The translations under genes and the position numbers were made by a program. A DNA stretch of 64,000 bases, taken from NCBI GenBank assembly GCA_965240325.2, contig OZ251223.1:930001-994000 (forward strand), in the 5' to 3' direction. Every line of letters starts with the position of its first letter. Position 1 is the first letter of the stretch. The notes under the pieces are model-generated. The model saw only the letters and a list, made by a program, of their open reading frames with translations. It did no database searches and was not told the DNA's origin. Of the stretch, positions 20,017-30,254 are shown one piece after another. This DNA comes from Rebecca billardiae RCC1528. Taxonomy: Eukaryota; Haptophyta.

Positions 20017-20046
20017 TGAGCTGCTACGTCTGCTACCGTCCCGCCG

Positions 20047-20637
20047 GAAGCTCAAGAGCCCGGACGCACCGGGCTTCATCGGCCGAGCGGCGCTCGAGCG
20101 CGCACCTGAGGCCGGGCTGCGCCGCCGGCGTGCGCCGCCGACAGCCGTCGTTGAAAGTGTGCTTGACGCTCGACGACCCCGCCGTTGCGCTGCGCGGCCC
20201 TCTGGCGCGACGCTGTGGCGCGACGGCGTGTGCGCGGGCGTCGTGCGCCTCTGCGCGTACGGCCACACCATCGGCCGCTCGATCGCCTACGGGTACGTGC
20301 GCCGCGCCGCCGAGTCGGGAGCCGCGCGGCCGGACGAGTCCGCGTGCGATCGCTCTGGAGAGCGCGTCGCGCCGGAGTGGCTGCGCAGCGGCACGTGGCA
20401 GGTCGGCGACCGCGGCGCACGGCATGCCGCGACGCTGCACCTCAAGGCCCCGTTCGACCCGGACAACGTGCGCGTGCGCTGCGAGTACCTGCAGCCGCGC
20501 GCCGCCGGCGCGGCCGCGCTGTCGGAGCCGCAGCCGTCCACTGTGGCCGCTGGCGCCGTGCCGTCGCCAAGGTCGTCCCATCACTCATCAGCATCAGCAG
20601 GCATGCGTAGGCTTCGCAGTCCCAGCAATAATATATC
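20047..20637 (+). pseudogene. Truncated 3' copy of the sarcosine dehydrogenase-like gene (fragment 2; duplication unit 3)
   Basis: Third occurrence of the dehydrogenase 3' end, starting at the same breakpoint as fragment 1 and sharing its internal insertion near 20130-20215. Similarity to the other copies fades within the Gln/Ser-rich C-terminal coding part (around 20575-20637). No third SEL1 gene follows. It is probably the right-hand remnant of the duplication process. Confidence 0.85.
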
Positions 20638-21001
20638 GTGGCCCGCGGTGCAGGGCGGAGCGCGTAGCGTGGAGCCCCGCCGGGGGCCCTCACTGCGTTG
20701 TCAAAAAGATCTTTTGATCAAAGAAAAGGGGACGGGGGACGATTTTGAGGGCTGTTGGAGGGTGAATTTTCGCTTTTTCGAGGGGTACACCGTCGTACAT
20801 TGCTGTCTATCCGCAAGAAGCGATTGACGAAATAAGCGCGCCCGCCAATTCGCCGTATGTCGATGGACGGACGTGGGATCAGATACCCGGGGGTGAAACA
20901 AGTGAGTATTCCTATCCCTCTTGTATGCTGAAGTACGAGTTTGCCGAGCGACGTTTGATTGTTTTGGGTCGAATTAACAGCTATGAGGCCAGATCGATTC
21001 T
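20638..21001. other. AT-richer spacer downstream of the duplication
   Basis: Base composition drops sharply from the GC-rich duplication (A/T runs around 20700-20730 and 20765-20785). It contains a palindromic AAAGATCTTTTGATC stretch near 20705-20720. No gene is supported. Confidence 0.5.
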
Positions 21002-21232
21002 TTTGAATAGTGCTTGTTCAAATACGTTACCCGCCTGTCTCGAAGGATGAACCGCCTCGTCATATCAAAAGAGATTCTTTATTTTAATAGCGCTTGTCCA
21101 ACCAAGTTACCCGCCTGCCTCGATGGATGAACCTCCTGTGTCATAATGAAGGGATTGTTTTGAATGGCGCTTGTTGAACCAAGTTACCCGTCTGTCTCGA
21201 TGGATGAACCTCCTGTGCCATATGGGGGTAAT
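21002..21232 (+). repeat. Three-copy ~78 bp tandem repeat
   Basis: Three imperfect copies start near 21002, 21083 and 21158. They share GCTTGTTNAACCAAGTTACCC, then CTCGATGGATGAACC and TCNTGTGCCAT-like blocks. The third copy runs into a possible start codon at 21231. Function unknown. Confidence 0.85.
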
Positions 21233-21485
21233 GAAAGAAAAACTTCGGGTTACCCGCCCGCCAGCGTCTCGCGACGAGGAGGACGACGTGCCCAGCGGCA
21301 AGCGCGCACATAATATCATCGCCGTCGGCGGGCCCATCTTCGGCCGGCTCGAGCTGATGCACATCACGACGCTCAAGCAGGCGCTGTCCGTACCGACGTT
21401 GGCGCGCCTCCAGCGGATGGTCGACAAAGCACACGTGGGCGAAGGAGGACCACAATCATGGCCGAGTCATCGGAGACGTCGCTGA
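21231..21485 (+). CDS. Possible small protein (84 aa), doubtful
   Basis: An open frame from ATG at 21231 with a mixed, protein-like composition in the middle (KRAHNIIAVGGPIFGRLELM, then HITTLKQALSVPTLARLQ). That is less biased than nearby shadow frames. It begins at the end of the tandem repeat. No family is recognised, and it overlaps the next candidate by 28 bp. It may be an exon or a fragment of a larger, decayed gene. Confidence 0.25.
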   Translation: MKEKLRVTRPPASRDEEDDVPSGKRAHNIIAVGGPIFGRLELMHITTLKQALSVPTLARLQRMVDKAHVGEGGPQSWPSHRRRR

Positions 21486-22556
21486 CCTCGCGGCTTCAAA
21501 CCGAACCGCTCAGCCGGTTGCCACCGCGGCCGAGCGGTGCGCGCTCGCCACCGCGGCCGGCGCTGTGCACGGGCGTGCTGAGCCCGGGCCGCGTGAGCTC
21601 GCCCACCTCGCCCGGCGCGCACGCCGACGCCGCCACCGCGGCTCGGCGGCCGGACTAATCTCGGGCGGCGCGTGCGTCCCCCCGGCCGGCGCGCGCCGCC
21701 GTCGCCGCCGCGCAGGCCGTGCACTCGGTGGATGAGGAGACGGCCCTGCTGCGCGCGGAGCGCTGCGCGCCACGCGCTGCTCCTGCTGCGGCGCGCAGCA
21801 GTCCGCTCGTCCGCCCCGCGGGCTCGCCACGGAGCCGACGAGCGCGATGACGACAATCGAATGAGCACGTGCGCGTGGATGGAGGCGCTGGGCGCCGAGC
21901 TGGCGAAGCGCGGCGCCGAGCTCGACGCGCTGCACGACGCGGCGACGGACGCGCTGGGCGCGCGCGGCGCCCTCGTCGCGACGCCCCGCGCAGCAGATCG
22001 AGCAGCCAGCTGTGGAGTAGACGGCCGTCGACTCGAGGGCGCCACCGCGCCGGGTGAGTGAGCACACACGGGCTCCGCGCCTCGGTCGGAGGCTGGCTGG
22101 CCGCCGCCGTGGCTTCGAGGCCGACGCGGCGGAGGAGGCGGCGGGCGAGCACGGTGGCGTGGTAGAGCAGGCGCGCACGCGCGGCGGCAGGCGCGACCCG
22201 CCGCTCGCCTCGTTCCACCCCGAGCTCCGCTCGGTCTCGCCTCTCGGTGCGCGGCTGCGCAGCGCCGTGAGTGAGTGAGCGCAGGCTGGGCGGGTGGGGC
22301 CAGCAGTGGTGCGCGCTCTGACTCTGCCGGCACGAGGCGCGCCGGCTGAGCGACCAGCGGCCCGTCGTCGAGCGCATGGCGCAGCGCGAGCACCTCAAGA
22401 GTTGACTCAAGGCAGGTGCGCCCGCACGCCCGCACGCGCCGGCCCGCGCCGCGCGGCGCCTCTCGGAGTTCTCGCTCGCCCAGTGCGCGCGCCGGCGCCG
22501 CCCCCGGCCGGGCCGCTTCTTCGCGCGGCCCGCGGCGACAGTCCTCATCGGCCCGC
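21458..22556 (+). pseudogene. Possible decayed multi-exon gene with coiled-coil fragments
   Basis: Protein-like pieces follow one another on the plus strand but do not join cleanly. A 45-residue start at 21458 ends at a GTGAGC donor (21593), and a 123 bp intron would join in frame to AVHSVDEETALLRAE at 21716. The reading then needs a frame change to continue through a helical segment (MEALGAELAKRGAELDALHD, 21885-21945) that ends at a GTGAGT donor (22054). Later pieces (SFHPELRSVSPLGARL near 22210-22260, LSDQRPVVERMAQREHLKS near 22345-22405, RRLSEFSLAQCARRR near 22460-22500) are in inconsistent phases. It could be a real gene with several tiny exons that I cannot resolve. Confidence 0.3.
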
Positions 22557-22757
22557 CATGTTGACCAGACTGAGACAGCAGCCGACGGAGGGTGCACCGC
22601 GGGCCCCTAACTACGTTGGTTCTACGGAAGGACCGCGGAACGCGGTCCTATCAATTAATATGGTAGTAGTATTAAATCAGTCAGCTTGAGACCGTCAGGA
22701 TGACTTGACGCGACTCTGACTCAGTCATTGCGCGGGTCGTTGACGTTGGCAACGTGG

Positions 22758-25469
22758 TCACGCGCCGACGACGGGATAGCAGTCGGACGGGCGCAGCTTG
22801 GCGGGCGGCGCGTCGCTCGGCGTGGGCTGCAGCGGCATGCGCCGGTTGTGCGCCGGCCCGACCGCCGTCAGTCTGCGCTCCTGCCCGAACGTGTGCCCGC
22901 CGCGCCCGATCGGCGCGTGCGCGTCCGGCCGCTGCGCGCGCGTGAACGAGTGCGCGCGCGGCACGAAGCCGCTCACCGGGCCTGCCGGCCGCTTGGCGGC
23001 GCGCGGCCCGCGCGCCGGCCGCGCGCCGCCGCCGTCCGCCGCGCCGCCGCGCCTCGGCGCCTTGGCCAGCACGCGGTACAGCACGAGCTGGTCGTGCTTG
23101 GCGCAGCACACGACCAGCGGGTCCGGGTGGTGCCGCCGGCAGCAGAAGCCATCGTGCGCCTCGCCGCAGCACAGGGTCGCGGCGGGCTGCACGGGGCGCG
23201 CGGCGGGCGCGCGCGCCGGCGCGTCGCGAGCGAGGCCGCCAGGCACCGCCGCGGGCGCGGCCAGAGGCCGATGGCCGCCCAGGTGGTGGGAGAGGTGGCC
23301 GGAGGGTGTAGCGCGCGGCGCGCCGCTGCCGAACGCTGGGGCGCGCAGCCGCGGCGACGGCGGCTGCACCAGCGTCGACGCGTCGTCCACGCCGTGCGCG
23401 CGCGCAGAGCCGCCTCCGGCTGCGGCGGCGCCGCCGGGCGGCAGCTGAGCCCCCGCCTCGACAGCGGCTGCGCCCGCGCGCGTGTCGCGCAGCAGCCGCG
23501 CGGCCTGGCGGGGCGGCGCAGCTGCGTGCCGCGCGCCCGCGTGCCTCGGCCCGCCGGCTGGCGCCCCGCTGGCCGCATCGGCCTCAGCGGGCGTGGCGGC
23601 GTTGCGCGCCTCGTCGGCGCCAGCGGCAAGTGCGTCGTGTGCCCCACCCCGCGCGCCGCCGAGCGCGCTCGTCGCCGCCCCCGTCTCCGCCGCCTCCTCA
23701 TCCTCCTCGCCCTCCGCGATCGAAGCCAGGGGCACGCCTGTCACGCGCAGCCCGCGCCTGCGCACGCGCCACGCGGCGGCCGCCGCTCGGCGCGCGGCGG
23801 CCGCCGCAGCCGCCGCCTTTCCCCGCTGCTGCTGCTCGGCAGCCGGGGCCGCGGGCGGAGGCGCGGGCGGAGGCGCGGGCGGAGGCGCGCGCGCGGGCGC
23901 GAGCGCCGCGCCGGCGGCCAGAGGCGCCGGGCGTGCGCCGCCCGCCGCGTCGGCGCCGCGGACGGCGCCCGCGGGCCGCGTGGCGGCATCGGGCCTGGCG
24001 GCATCGGCAGCGGCCGTCAGCGCCGCCTCGCGCGCGGCCCTCGCCGCCTCCTTGGAGCGCGGGCTGGCCTCATCCTCGGCGCGGTCATCGGGTGATGACG
24101 CGTGCGCCGCGGGCGCGGGCAGTGAGTCGTAGTCCTCGAGAGCGGCGGTGAGCCTTGCGAGCGCGGCCGCGGCGCGCGGGGCGTGCGCGGCTGCGGGGAA
24201 CGGCTTGGTGCGTGCGGCCGAGGCCGCGCCCGCGGGCTCGGTGGGCTCGGCGCCGCCCTCGGTGCCCTGAGCCTCCTCCGGCTGCGCCGAATCGACCGCC
24301 GCTCCCGAGCCCGCGCCCTCAAGCGCATACCCGTAAGTATCAAACGCATCAGCGTCGGCACCGGCCGCGCCGCGCTCGGCCGCGCCGCCGCGCGCCGCCT
24401 GCGCCGCCGCAGCGTCGGCGGCGGCACGCACCTCGGCGAGCAGCGCCACGGCGCGCTCGCGCTCGCGCGCGCTCGCGAGCCGCGCGAGCCGCGCCGAGAT
24501 CGCGATCTCGTGCGCACGCAGCTCCTCGAGCAACGCGTCGGGCGGAGGCTCGGCTCCGGGGTCTCCGGGCGCGCGCGCCGCCGGGCGCAGCGGCGCGTCG
24601 CGCGGCGAGAGCGCGTGCGCGGGCTCGCCGCGCGCGCGCGCGGCGATGCGCTCGCGCGCGAGCTTGCGCGCGTGCGCGCCCAGCCTACGCTCCAGGGCCT
24701 GCACCGCGGCGCGCGTGCGCGCGTCGCCGGCCGCGGCCGCGAGCGCGGCTGGCGGCACGCGCCGCGCGCGCTCGGCGTCTTCGGCCATCTTGGCGCGGCC
24801 GCGCGCGCGGACGCGCTCGCGCTCGGCGTCGCGCTGCGCCGTGCGCGCGCCTTCCGCCCCCTCGCCGCCGTCGTGCTGCTCCGCCGCCGCCGCGGCCGCC
24901 AACGAGAGGGCGGCCTGATCGAGCGATGCCACGCGCGCCGCGGCGACGGCCGCGTCGGCAGCGTCGGCGGCCGCGGGCAGGGCGTCCTCCCACGCGCGGC
25001 GCACGGCAAGCCGCTCGCTCTCCAGCCGCGCCGCCTCGGCCGCCGCCTCGGCCTCCGCCTCGCGGCGGTGGCGGGCGCGCGCGGCATGAGCCCTCTCCTC
25101 TCCGGCGAACGAGCGACGAGCCTCGTCGCGCCGGCGGCGGAGCGCCTCAGCCGCGGCGCGCGCGTCCTCGTCGGACGGCGCAGCGTCTGACGTCCACGCA
25201 GACGCGGGCAGCGCGCCGCGCCCCGCCGCGTGGTGCGCCATCGTCCCGGACGCGCTCGCGCGCGGCGTCGTGCCAAACGTGGGCGGCGGAGGCCGCGGCG
25301 CCGCGGCCGCGGGCGAGGCGTGGGGAGCACGGCGCGCGCGCACGCGCTCAGCGGCGAGCTGCCGCGTCGATCGCATCATGGCGGCCGCGTCCCGCGTGCC
25401 CGCCGGGTCGACATCGCCCTCGAAGACCACGTCCACCGGCGGCGCCCACTCGAAGGTGATGCCCGCCAT
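22758..25469 (-). CDS. Large Ala/Arg-rich coiled-coil protein of unknown function
   Basis: A 903-aa protein of strongly biased composition (Ala, Arg, Glu, Pro). The first 20 residues (MAGITFEWAPPVDVVFEGDV) look like a short conserved N-terminal motif. Residues about 100-390 are charged and helical (EALRRRRDEARR..., ARLESERLAVRRAWEDAL...), fitting coiled coil. Pro/Ala linkers follow. Near the C terminus is a Cys/His cluster (TLCCGEAHDGFCCRRHHPD, then VCCAKHDQLVLYRVL) that may bind metal. A basic tail ends in PVVGA. The ATG at 25469 is chosen because the next gene starts divergently at 25666. No family is recognised; a cytoskeletal or ciliary role is only a guess from the coiled coil. Confidence 0.6.
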   Translation of the reverse strand: MAGITFEWAPPVDVVFEGDVDPAGTRDAAAMMRSTRQLAAERVRARRAPHASPAAAAPRPPPPTFGTTPRASASGTMAHHAAGRGALPASAWTSDAAPSDEDARAAAEALRRRRDEARRSFAGEERAHAARARHRREAEAEAAAEAARLESERLAVRRAWEDALPAAADAADAAVAAARVASLDQAALSLAAAAAAEQHDGGEGAEGARTAQRDAERERVRARGRAKMAEDAERARRVPPAALAAAAGDARTRAAVQALERRLGAHARKLARERIAARARGEPAHALSPRDAPLRPAARAPGDPGAEPPPDALLEELRAHEIAISARLARLASARERERAVALLAEVRAAADAAAAQAARGGAAERGAAGADADAFDTYGYALEGAGSGAAVDSAQPEEAQGTEGGAEPTEPAGAASAARTKPFPAAAHAPRAAAALARLTAALEDYDSLPAPAAHASSPDDRAEDEASPRSKEAARAAREAALTAAADAARPDAATRPAGAVRGADAAGGARPAPLAAGAALAPARAPPPAPPPAPPPAAPAAEQQQRGKAAAAAAAARRAAAAAWRVRRRGLRVTGVPLASIAEGEEDEEAAETGAATSALGGARGGAHDALAAGADEARNAATPAEADAASGAPAGGPRHAGARHAAAPPRQAARLLRDTRAGAAAVEAGAQLPPGGAAAAGGGSARAHGVDDASTLVQPPSPRLRAPAFGSGAPRATPSGHLSHHLGGHRPLAAPAAVPGGLARDAPARAPAARPVQPAATLCCGEAHDGFCCRRHHPDPLVVCCAKHDQLVLYRVLAKAPRRGGAADGGGARPARGPRAAKRPAGPVSGFVPRAHSFTRAQRPDAHAPIGRGGHTFGQERRLTAVGPAHNRRMPLQPTPSDAPPAKLRPSDCYPVVGA

Positions 25470-25665
25470 CCGCCTGGCCGTGTTCGAACTTCCCAACTGC
25501 CGATCAAGCGCCGATGACGCCAGCAAAATGATCACATGCAGCGGGGCGGCTCCGGATTCGGCCCGGTCCGAGTCCGGAGGCATTGAAAACTCAAAAATCA
25601 AAAAGCGCTCTGCTGATTTCTTTGCTGCTGCGTGTGCGCGACTGCGCGTGTCGGCGTGCGCAGCG
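25470..25665. promoter_or_regulatory. Bidirectional promoter region (coiled-coil protein / TTL-like protein)
   Basis: 196 bp between divergent start codons, with an AT-rich tract at about 25583-25610 in an otherwise GC-rich setting. Confidence 0.45.
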
Positions 25666-27029
25666 ATGCCGGGTGTTCGGCAGACGACGAACGTGGGAAG
25701 TGGGCCGCGCGCGCAGGGGCGCGCAGTGCAGGCGTTCCAGGGGCTGCGGCACAGGACGCTCGTGCCGTACGAGTACATCCTCGTCGCCACCATCGTCCTC
25801 CTCTCCTCCGTGCTTCTGCTGCAGGATCGGGAGACGCGGACGTACCGCGTGCTCGGCCGGCCGGCGTCGGCGGACGCGCTGCGGCGCGTGCTCGGCGCGC
25901 GCGGGTGGACGGAGCTCTCGATCGCGAGCACCAAGGCGCCCACGCTCGTGTGGGCCGACGCGCTCGGCGCGCGACGGCACGAGGCCGACGCGCGGCGCGG
26001 CAAGGCCAGCTTCGCGCTGCCGACGAGCGCACACGAACGGCTCAACTCGATCGCGGAGTTTCCCCGCCTCGAGGACGGCGCGGTGCTGTGCGAGGTGCTG
26101 CGCGTGCAGGGCGTCGCGCCGCTCACGCCCGAGTGCTACGCCCTGCCCGACGACGCGGCCGCGCTCGAGCACGCGCTCGCGCACGCGAGCGCCCGCCGCC
26201 GCCGCTGGTGGCAGCCGCCATGGCTGTGGTCGCCGTGGCGGCAGTTGCGCGGCGGCGGCGGCGGCGGCGCGGCTGCGCGCGAGCGGGCCCCCGCGGCGTG
26301 GGTGCACGTCCGCGGGGCGGACGCGCGCAAGCCGACGCGGCGGCGTGGCGCGGCGGGCGCGACGCCGCTCGACGCGCTCCCCGTGCTCGCCACCGACGCA
26401 CAAGTCTCCGCCCTGGCAACGGAGCTCGGCAGAGCGGCGGAGGCCGAGGCCGCGGGCGCGGGCGCCGACGGCTCGGCCGGCGGCGGCGGCGGCACGGGCG
26501 GCCTCGGCCGAGGCGGCGCGGCGGGCGGGGGCGGCGCGGCCTCCCCTCCGCCGCGCGACCTCGTGCAGCGCCCCGTCCCGACCGCCCTCCTCCTCGGCGG
26601 CTCCGCGCCCGTCACACTCCGCGTGTACATCGTGCTGCCAGCACTGTCGCCGCTGCGCGCGTTCGTGCACGGTGTTTCTGAGCTGCTGCTGCTCGCGCCG
26701 CGCGGCGCGCGGGGCGAGGCGGACGGGGCGCTCGGCCACGCCGAACGCGGCCCGTGCGGCGGCCGCGGCGCCCACCGCCGCGCCAGTGCAGCCGGGATGG
26801 CGTGCGCGGACGAGCAAGGCGGTGCTTTCAGCGCGCCCGCCGCGCGCACTGACGTGCTAGAGCGCGGCGCGGCGCTCGGCGCCGAGGCGACCGCGCTGTC
26901 GCCCGCGGTGCTTGCGCACCTGTGCGGGGCCGGCGCTGCCGTGGAGGCCGCGCACGAGGGCTGCGCCGCGCTCCTCGGCCCGCCATTCGACGGCGCGGCC
27001 GCGCCGTCACGGCGCGGCGGCGGCGGCAG

Positions 27030-27063
<34 letters not shown>

Positions 27064-27222
27064 CGCAGCGCCGCGCCCGCGCCCACAGTCGTGTCTGCGC
27101 TCGAGTCGATCGAGCTGCCGTCGCTCGGGCTTCCGCCGGAGCTGGCGGCGACGCTCACCACGCGCGTGCGGGAGGTGGCGGCGCACGCGGCCGTCGCGTT
27201 CGCGCGCGCGGCGCGCGCCCGC

Positions 27223-27256
<34 letters not shown>

Positions 27257-28218
27257 GCAACTTGCCGACAGGCGAGAGTGTGCAGGCGCAGGCCGCGGCC
27301 AGCGCCGCCGAGGGTGCGAGCCAGCAGCCCCCTCGCGCGCACGGCGCGCGCAGCGGCGTGAGCCGCGGGCGCAGCGGCCGCTTCCAGCTGATCTCGCTCG
27401 ATCTGGCCCTCACGCTCGGCGGCAGCGGCAGCGCCGACGCCGCCGCGGCTCCGACCGGCGGCAGCTGCGCCGGCGCACGGCTGCACAACGCCACGTCAAC
27501 ACGCGCGGAGGTGCGGGTGTGTGCCCCGGAGGCCCGCGGCGCCGCTGCCCTCGTGCTCGGCGGCTCGACCGACCCTGCGCTGCCCTCCGGCTCGGAGGCG
27601 CACGACGCCGCGGCCGAGCTCATCCTCTCCGACCTGCTCAACCTGACAGGCGCCGCGCTCCACCCGTCACAGCGGCGGTTACGCTCCGAGCTGCTGGCTG
27701 ACTATCGGCGCAGCCTGGCGGTGCGCCAACCGCCGCCGCCGCGCGGGCGCGCGCGCGCAGAGTCGGCGGGGCAGGCGGGCGGCGCGTCGTCGCGCGGGCA
27801 GCAGCGCCGGCACGCGCGGCCCGGCGTGCTCGGGAGCAGCAGCAGCAGGCGCGGCGTTCAGCCCGCCCCCCGCGGCAGGCGCGCCGGCGGCAGGGGCGCC
27901 GGCAGCGGCGATGAGAGCGGCGGCAGCGCGCGCGACAGCTCGCACGGCTGCACTTACGCGTGGCGCGCTCGGCGCGCGCACCCGGCCGACGAGAACGCGC
28001 CGCCGCCGCCGCCGAGCGCGTGCATGAGCGAGGCTGACCTTGCCCTCGTCGTGGGCGCAGAGGTGGAGCACGCGTGGCGGCACGCTTGGCAGCGGCTGGA
28101 CGTCGGCGAGGCCGCGCGCGCGCAGCACGCCGCCGCCGGGGCCGAGGCGGCGCCACGCGCGAGAGAGGACGAGCTGCTCGACGAGTTTGCCACTCGATGG
28201 CTCGCGCGCGGGCCCTAG
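25666..28218 (+). CDS. Membrane-anchored, divergent tubulin-tyrosine ligase-like protein
   Basis: 850 aa. A single hydrophobic segment at about residues 42-60 (YEYILVATIVLLSSVLLLQ) predicts a type II membrane protein. Beyond it lie blocks that match the TTL/TTLL fold in order: LVWADALGARRHEADARRGK, ALPTSAHERLNSIAEFPRL, VAPLTPECYALPDD, WVHVRGADARKP, DLVQRPVPTALLLGGSAPVT followed by LRVYIVLPALSPLRAFV, and FQLISLDLAL. In active TTLs the late ligand block reads close to PWLIEVN; here the corresponding region (AEVRVCAPE) does not. Long Gly, Pro and Ser/Arg low-complexity inserts separate the blocks. It may thus be an inactive or repurposed ligase, perhaps acting in the secretory pathway. The ATG at 25666 puts the anchor near the N terminus; an upstream ATG (25531) is possible. 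Confidence 0.65.
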
Positions 28219-28513
28219 CACGGCGAACCTCGATCACGACGCCAGCACCCGAGCGGTAGATATGACGATGATGCTGTCGAACTCGCCGCCACTCCGTCCG
28301 TGATGCGTGACCCGGTGACCGCTGGCACCCGAGCCGCTCTGCCGGTCCTGGACCTGGCCGCGGCCTGGTGCCCAGCACAGGCAGCAGCCCCGAGGCGGGA
28401 CGGCCCGAGGCCCCAACTCCCGAGGCCGAGCCCGGGCGAGCCGCCCGGCCCTGACTGACGACAGTGACGGATTTATTGGCCGGCAATATACGACAGCAGG
28501 AGTAGAATCAGCA

Positions 28514-30163
28514 TCACTGGCAGCTGCGACGGTCAGGCGGGTCAGGGCGCTGGAGCAACGGCTGGGTTCGCTGCGCCGCGTCAGATGCTCCGCCCCCGTC
28601 CAGGGCGGCAGCGCGCTCGTCCACGCTCCACAGCTCGCGCTGGCGCAGCACGGACGCGCCTGGCATGCGCACGCGGTACGCTGCGCCTCCAACGGCCGCG
28701 TCCCGAGCAGCCTCGTCGCCCCAGCGCCCGTCCAACCGCGCGCCGGGCACCAGGTCGGCCACCCCGCCGCCCGGGTCGTCCTGCCCGTCCGCGTGCGCCG
28801 CCCACCGCCAGCGCGCGAGCACGGCGAGGAGCGCGAAGACGGCGAGCACGGTGGTGGCGACTGCGGCGCACGCGACGAAGGCGACGAGCGCGCGCTCGGT
28901 GCTGCGCCTGCGCACCGCCTCGGCGCTGGGCGTCTCGCGCACCGCGCGGAGCGCGAGCAGCGTGTGCGCGGACGGACCCGGCGCGACGGAGGACGAGCGG
29001 CGGTGCGCGGCGTGGCCGCTGCCGGCCTCCGCGCGGTGCGCCGCATCGGCTGCTGCGCCGGCGCTGGCGGCGGAGCCGCCAGGTGGCGCGTTGAGCAGGA
29101 GGCACGAGCCCTCCAGCGCGCGCCGATCCACGATCTCGGTCACGCGCACCACGCTCCCCGTCTCCTGCTCGATCTCGTACACAATCTCGCCGCGCACGTG
29201 CGAGACCGAGCCGTCAAAGCAAACGCCGCTGTCCGCCCAGGAGAGCCAGGCGACGCCGGGCGAGTAGACGGTGCGCGTGGTGAGCGAGGAGGTGCGCTCG
29301 GTGGCGAAGGCGGAGGGGTACGCGAGCACCTCCTCGCGCGAGCCCGCGCACGCCTCCTCGGGCTGCGCGCTCACGCAGAAGCTCACGTTGGGCGCGAGAA
29401 CGGTGCCGTCCGCACGCGGCAGGCCGTTCCTGAGGCAGCGGCGGCGCGCGCCGCGCGGCGGCGGGGCGCGGCGGGTGGCGCACACGCGGGCGGGTCAGAG
29501 TGGCCACGCGCCCACGAGCGCCGGCCGCGTGCGCCCGGCGCCGCGGGGCCTCGCGCGGCGCGGCGGCGCGCACCACAGCTTGTCCATGCCGGCGACCGCG
29601 GCCGCCTCGCGCAAGAACGACGTCTGCGCGCGCTCGATGACCAGCTGCTCCTCGCCGGCGCACAGCGCGGCCATGCGCCAGAAGCGGTCGGCGAAGAAGG
29701 CCTCGTCGCACTCGAGCACGCGCCTCGAGTCCGGGTCCACGCGCAGGTTGACCAGCACGAGGTTGTCTGCGACGACGCCGTTGGCGCACTCGTGGAATGT
29801 CTCGGCGACGTAGGCGACCGAGTTGAAGCCGACGTAGAGCTGGACCGGGGTGATCGTCGTGCGGGTGAAGAGCCTGGCGAGCGTCGAGCCCGGGCCGAGC
29901 AGCCTGCGCGCCGCGTCCAGCCCGAGCGGGCTGCCGTCGATCGGCGCGTGCCACCTGAATCGCTCCGACTTGTTCGCAAGCCACGCCCCCGCGTGCGCGC
30001 CCGAGTCGGAGAGGCTGAGCGCGAGCGCGTCCATGTCGGCTTGGGCGATCGCGACGAGCTCCTTGGACGAGAGATCGTCGGCCGCGGCGGGCGGCGCCCT
30101 CCGCGCCGCGCACGCCCACGCGAGGGTGAGCAGCGCCCCGAGCGAGCGCGGGGAGCGCGCCAT
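28514..30163 (-). CDS. Single-pass type I membrane protein of unknown function
   Basis: Two exons, 30163-29574 and 29429-28514, join in frame across a 144 bp GT-AG intron (…MDKLW/NGLPRADG…), giving 501 aa. The N terminus (MARSPRSLGALLTLAWACA...) is a signal peptide. The exposed part has an NTF2/SnoaL-like flavour (FRWHAPIDGSPLGLDAARR, VQLYVGFNSVAYVAETFHEC), but I am not sure of the family. It has paired Cys residues in both halves. A membrane segment at about residues 372-396 (ALVAFVACAAVATTVLAVFALL) is followed by a ~100-residue cytosolic tail. It starts only 91 bp from the helicase gene on the other strand. Confidence 0.7.
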
Positions 30164-30254
30164 GGGGTCCAGGCTCACGCGTCCGAGCGTGTGGCGAGCG
30201 GGCGGCCGCGGCCGGACCTCGCCTCGCCTCGTCGTTCGCATACCATTCATCGCG
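30164..30254. promoter_or_regulatory. Very short bidirectional promoter
   Basis: Only 91 bp separate the start codons of the membrane protein (-) and the helicase (+). The promoters must overlap or lie within transcribed sequence. Confidence 0.5.

Larger units (their letters stand above)
15722..20046 (+). repeat. Tandem segmental duplication, unit 2
   Basis: This 4325 bp unit has the same order as unit 1: sarcosine dehydrogenase 3' fragment, spacer, SEL1-MYND gene. The length difference of 1307 bp is nearly all explained by 12 extra SEL1 repeats in the gene (1290 bp). Confidence 0.92.

Noticed and set aside
22630-22648. 7 bp hairpin GGACCGC/GCGGTCC with a 5-base loop
   Set aside because: Stable, but without a following T-run, repeated copies or a nearby gene end that would give it a role; chance is possible in GC-rich DNA.
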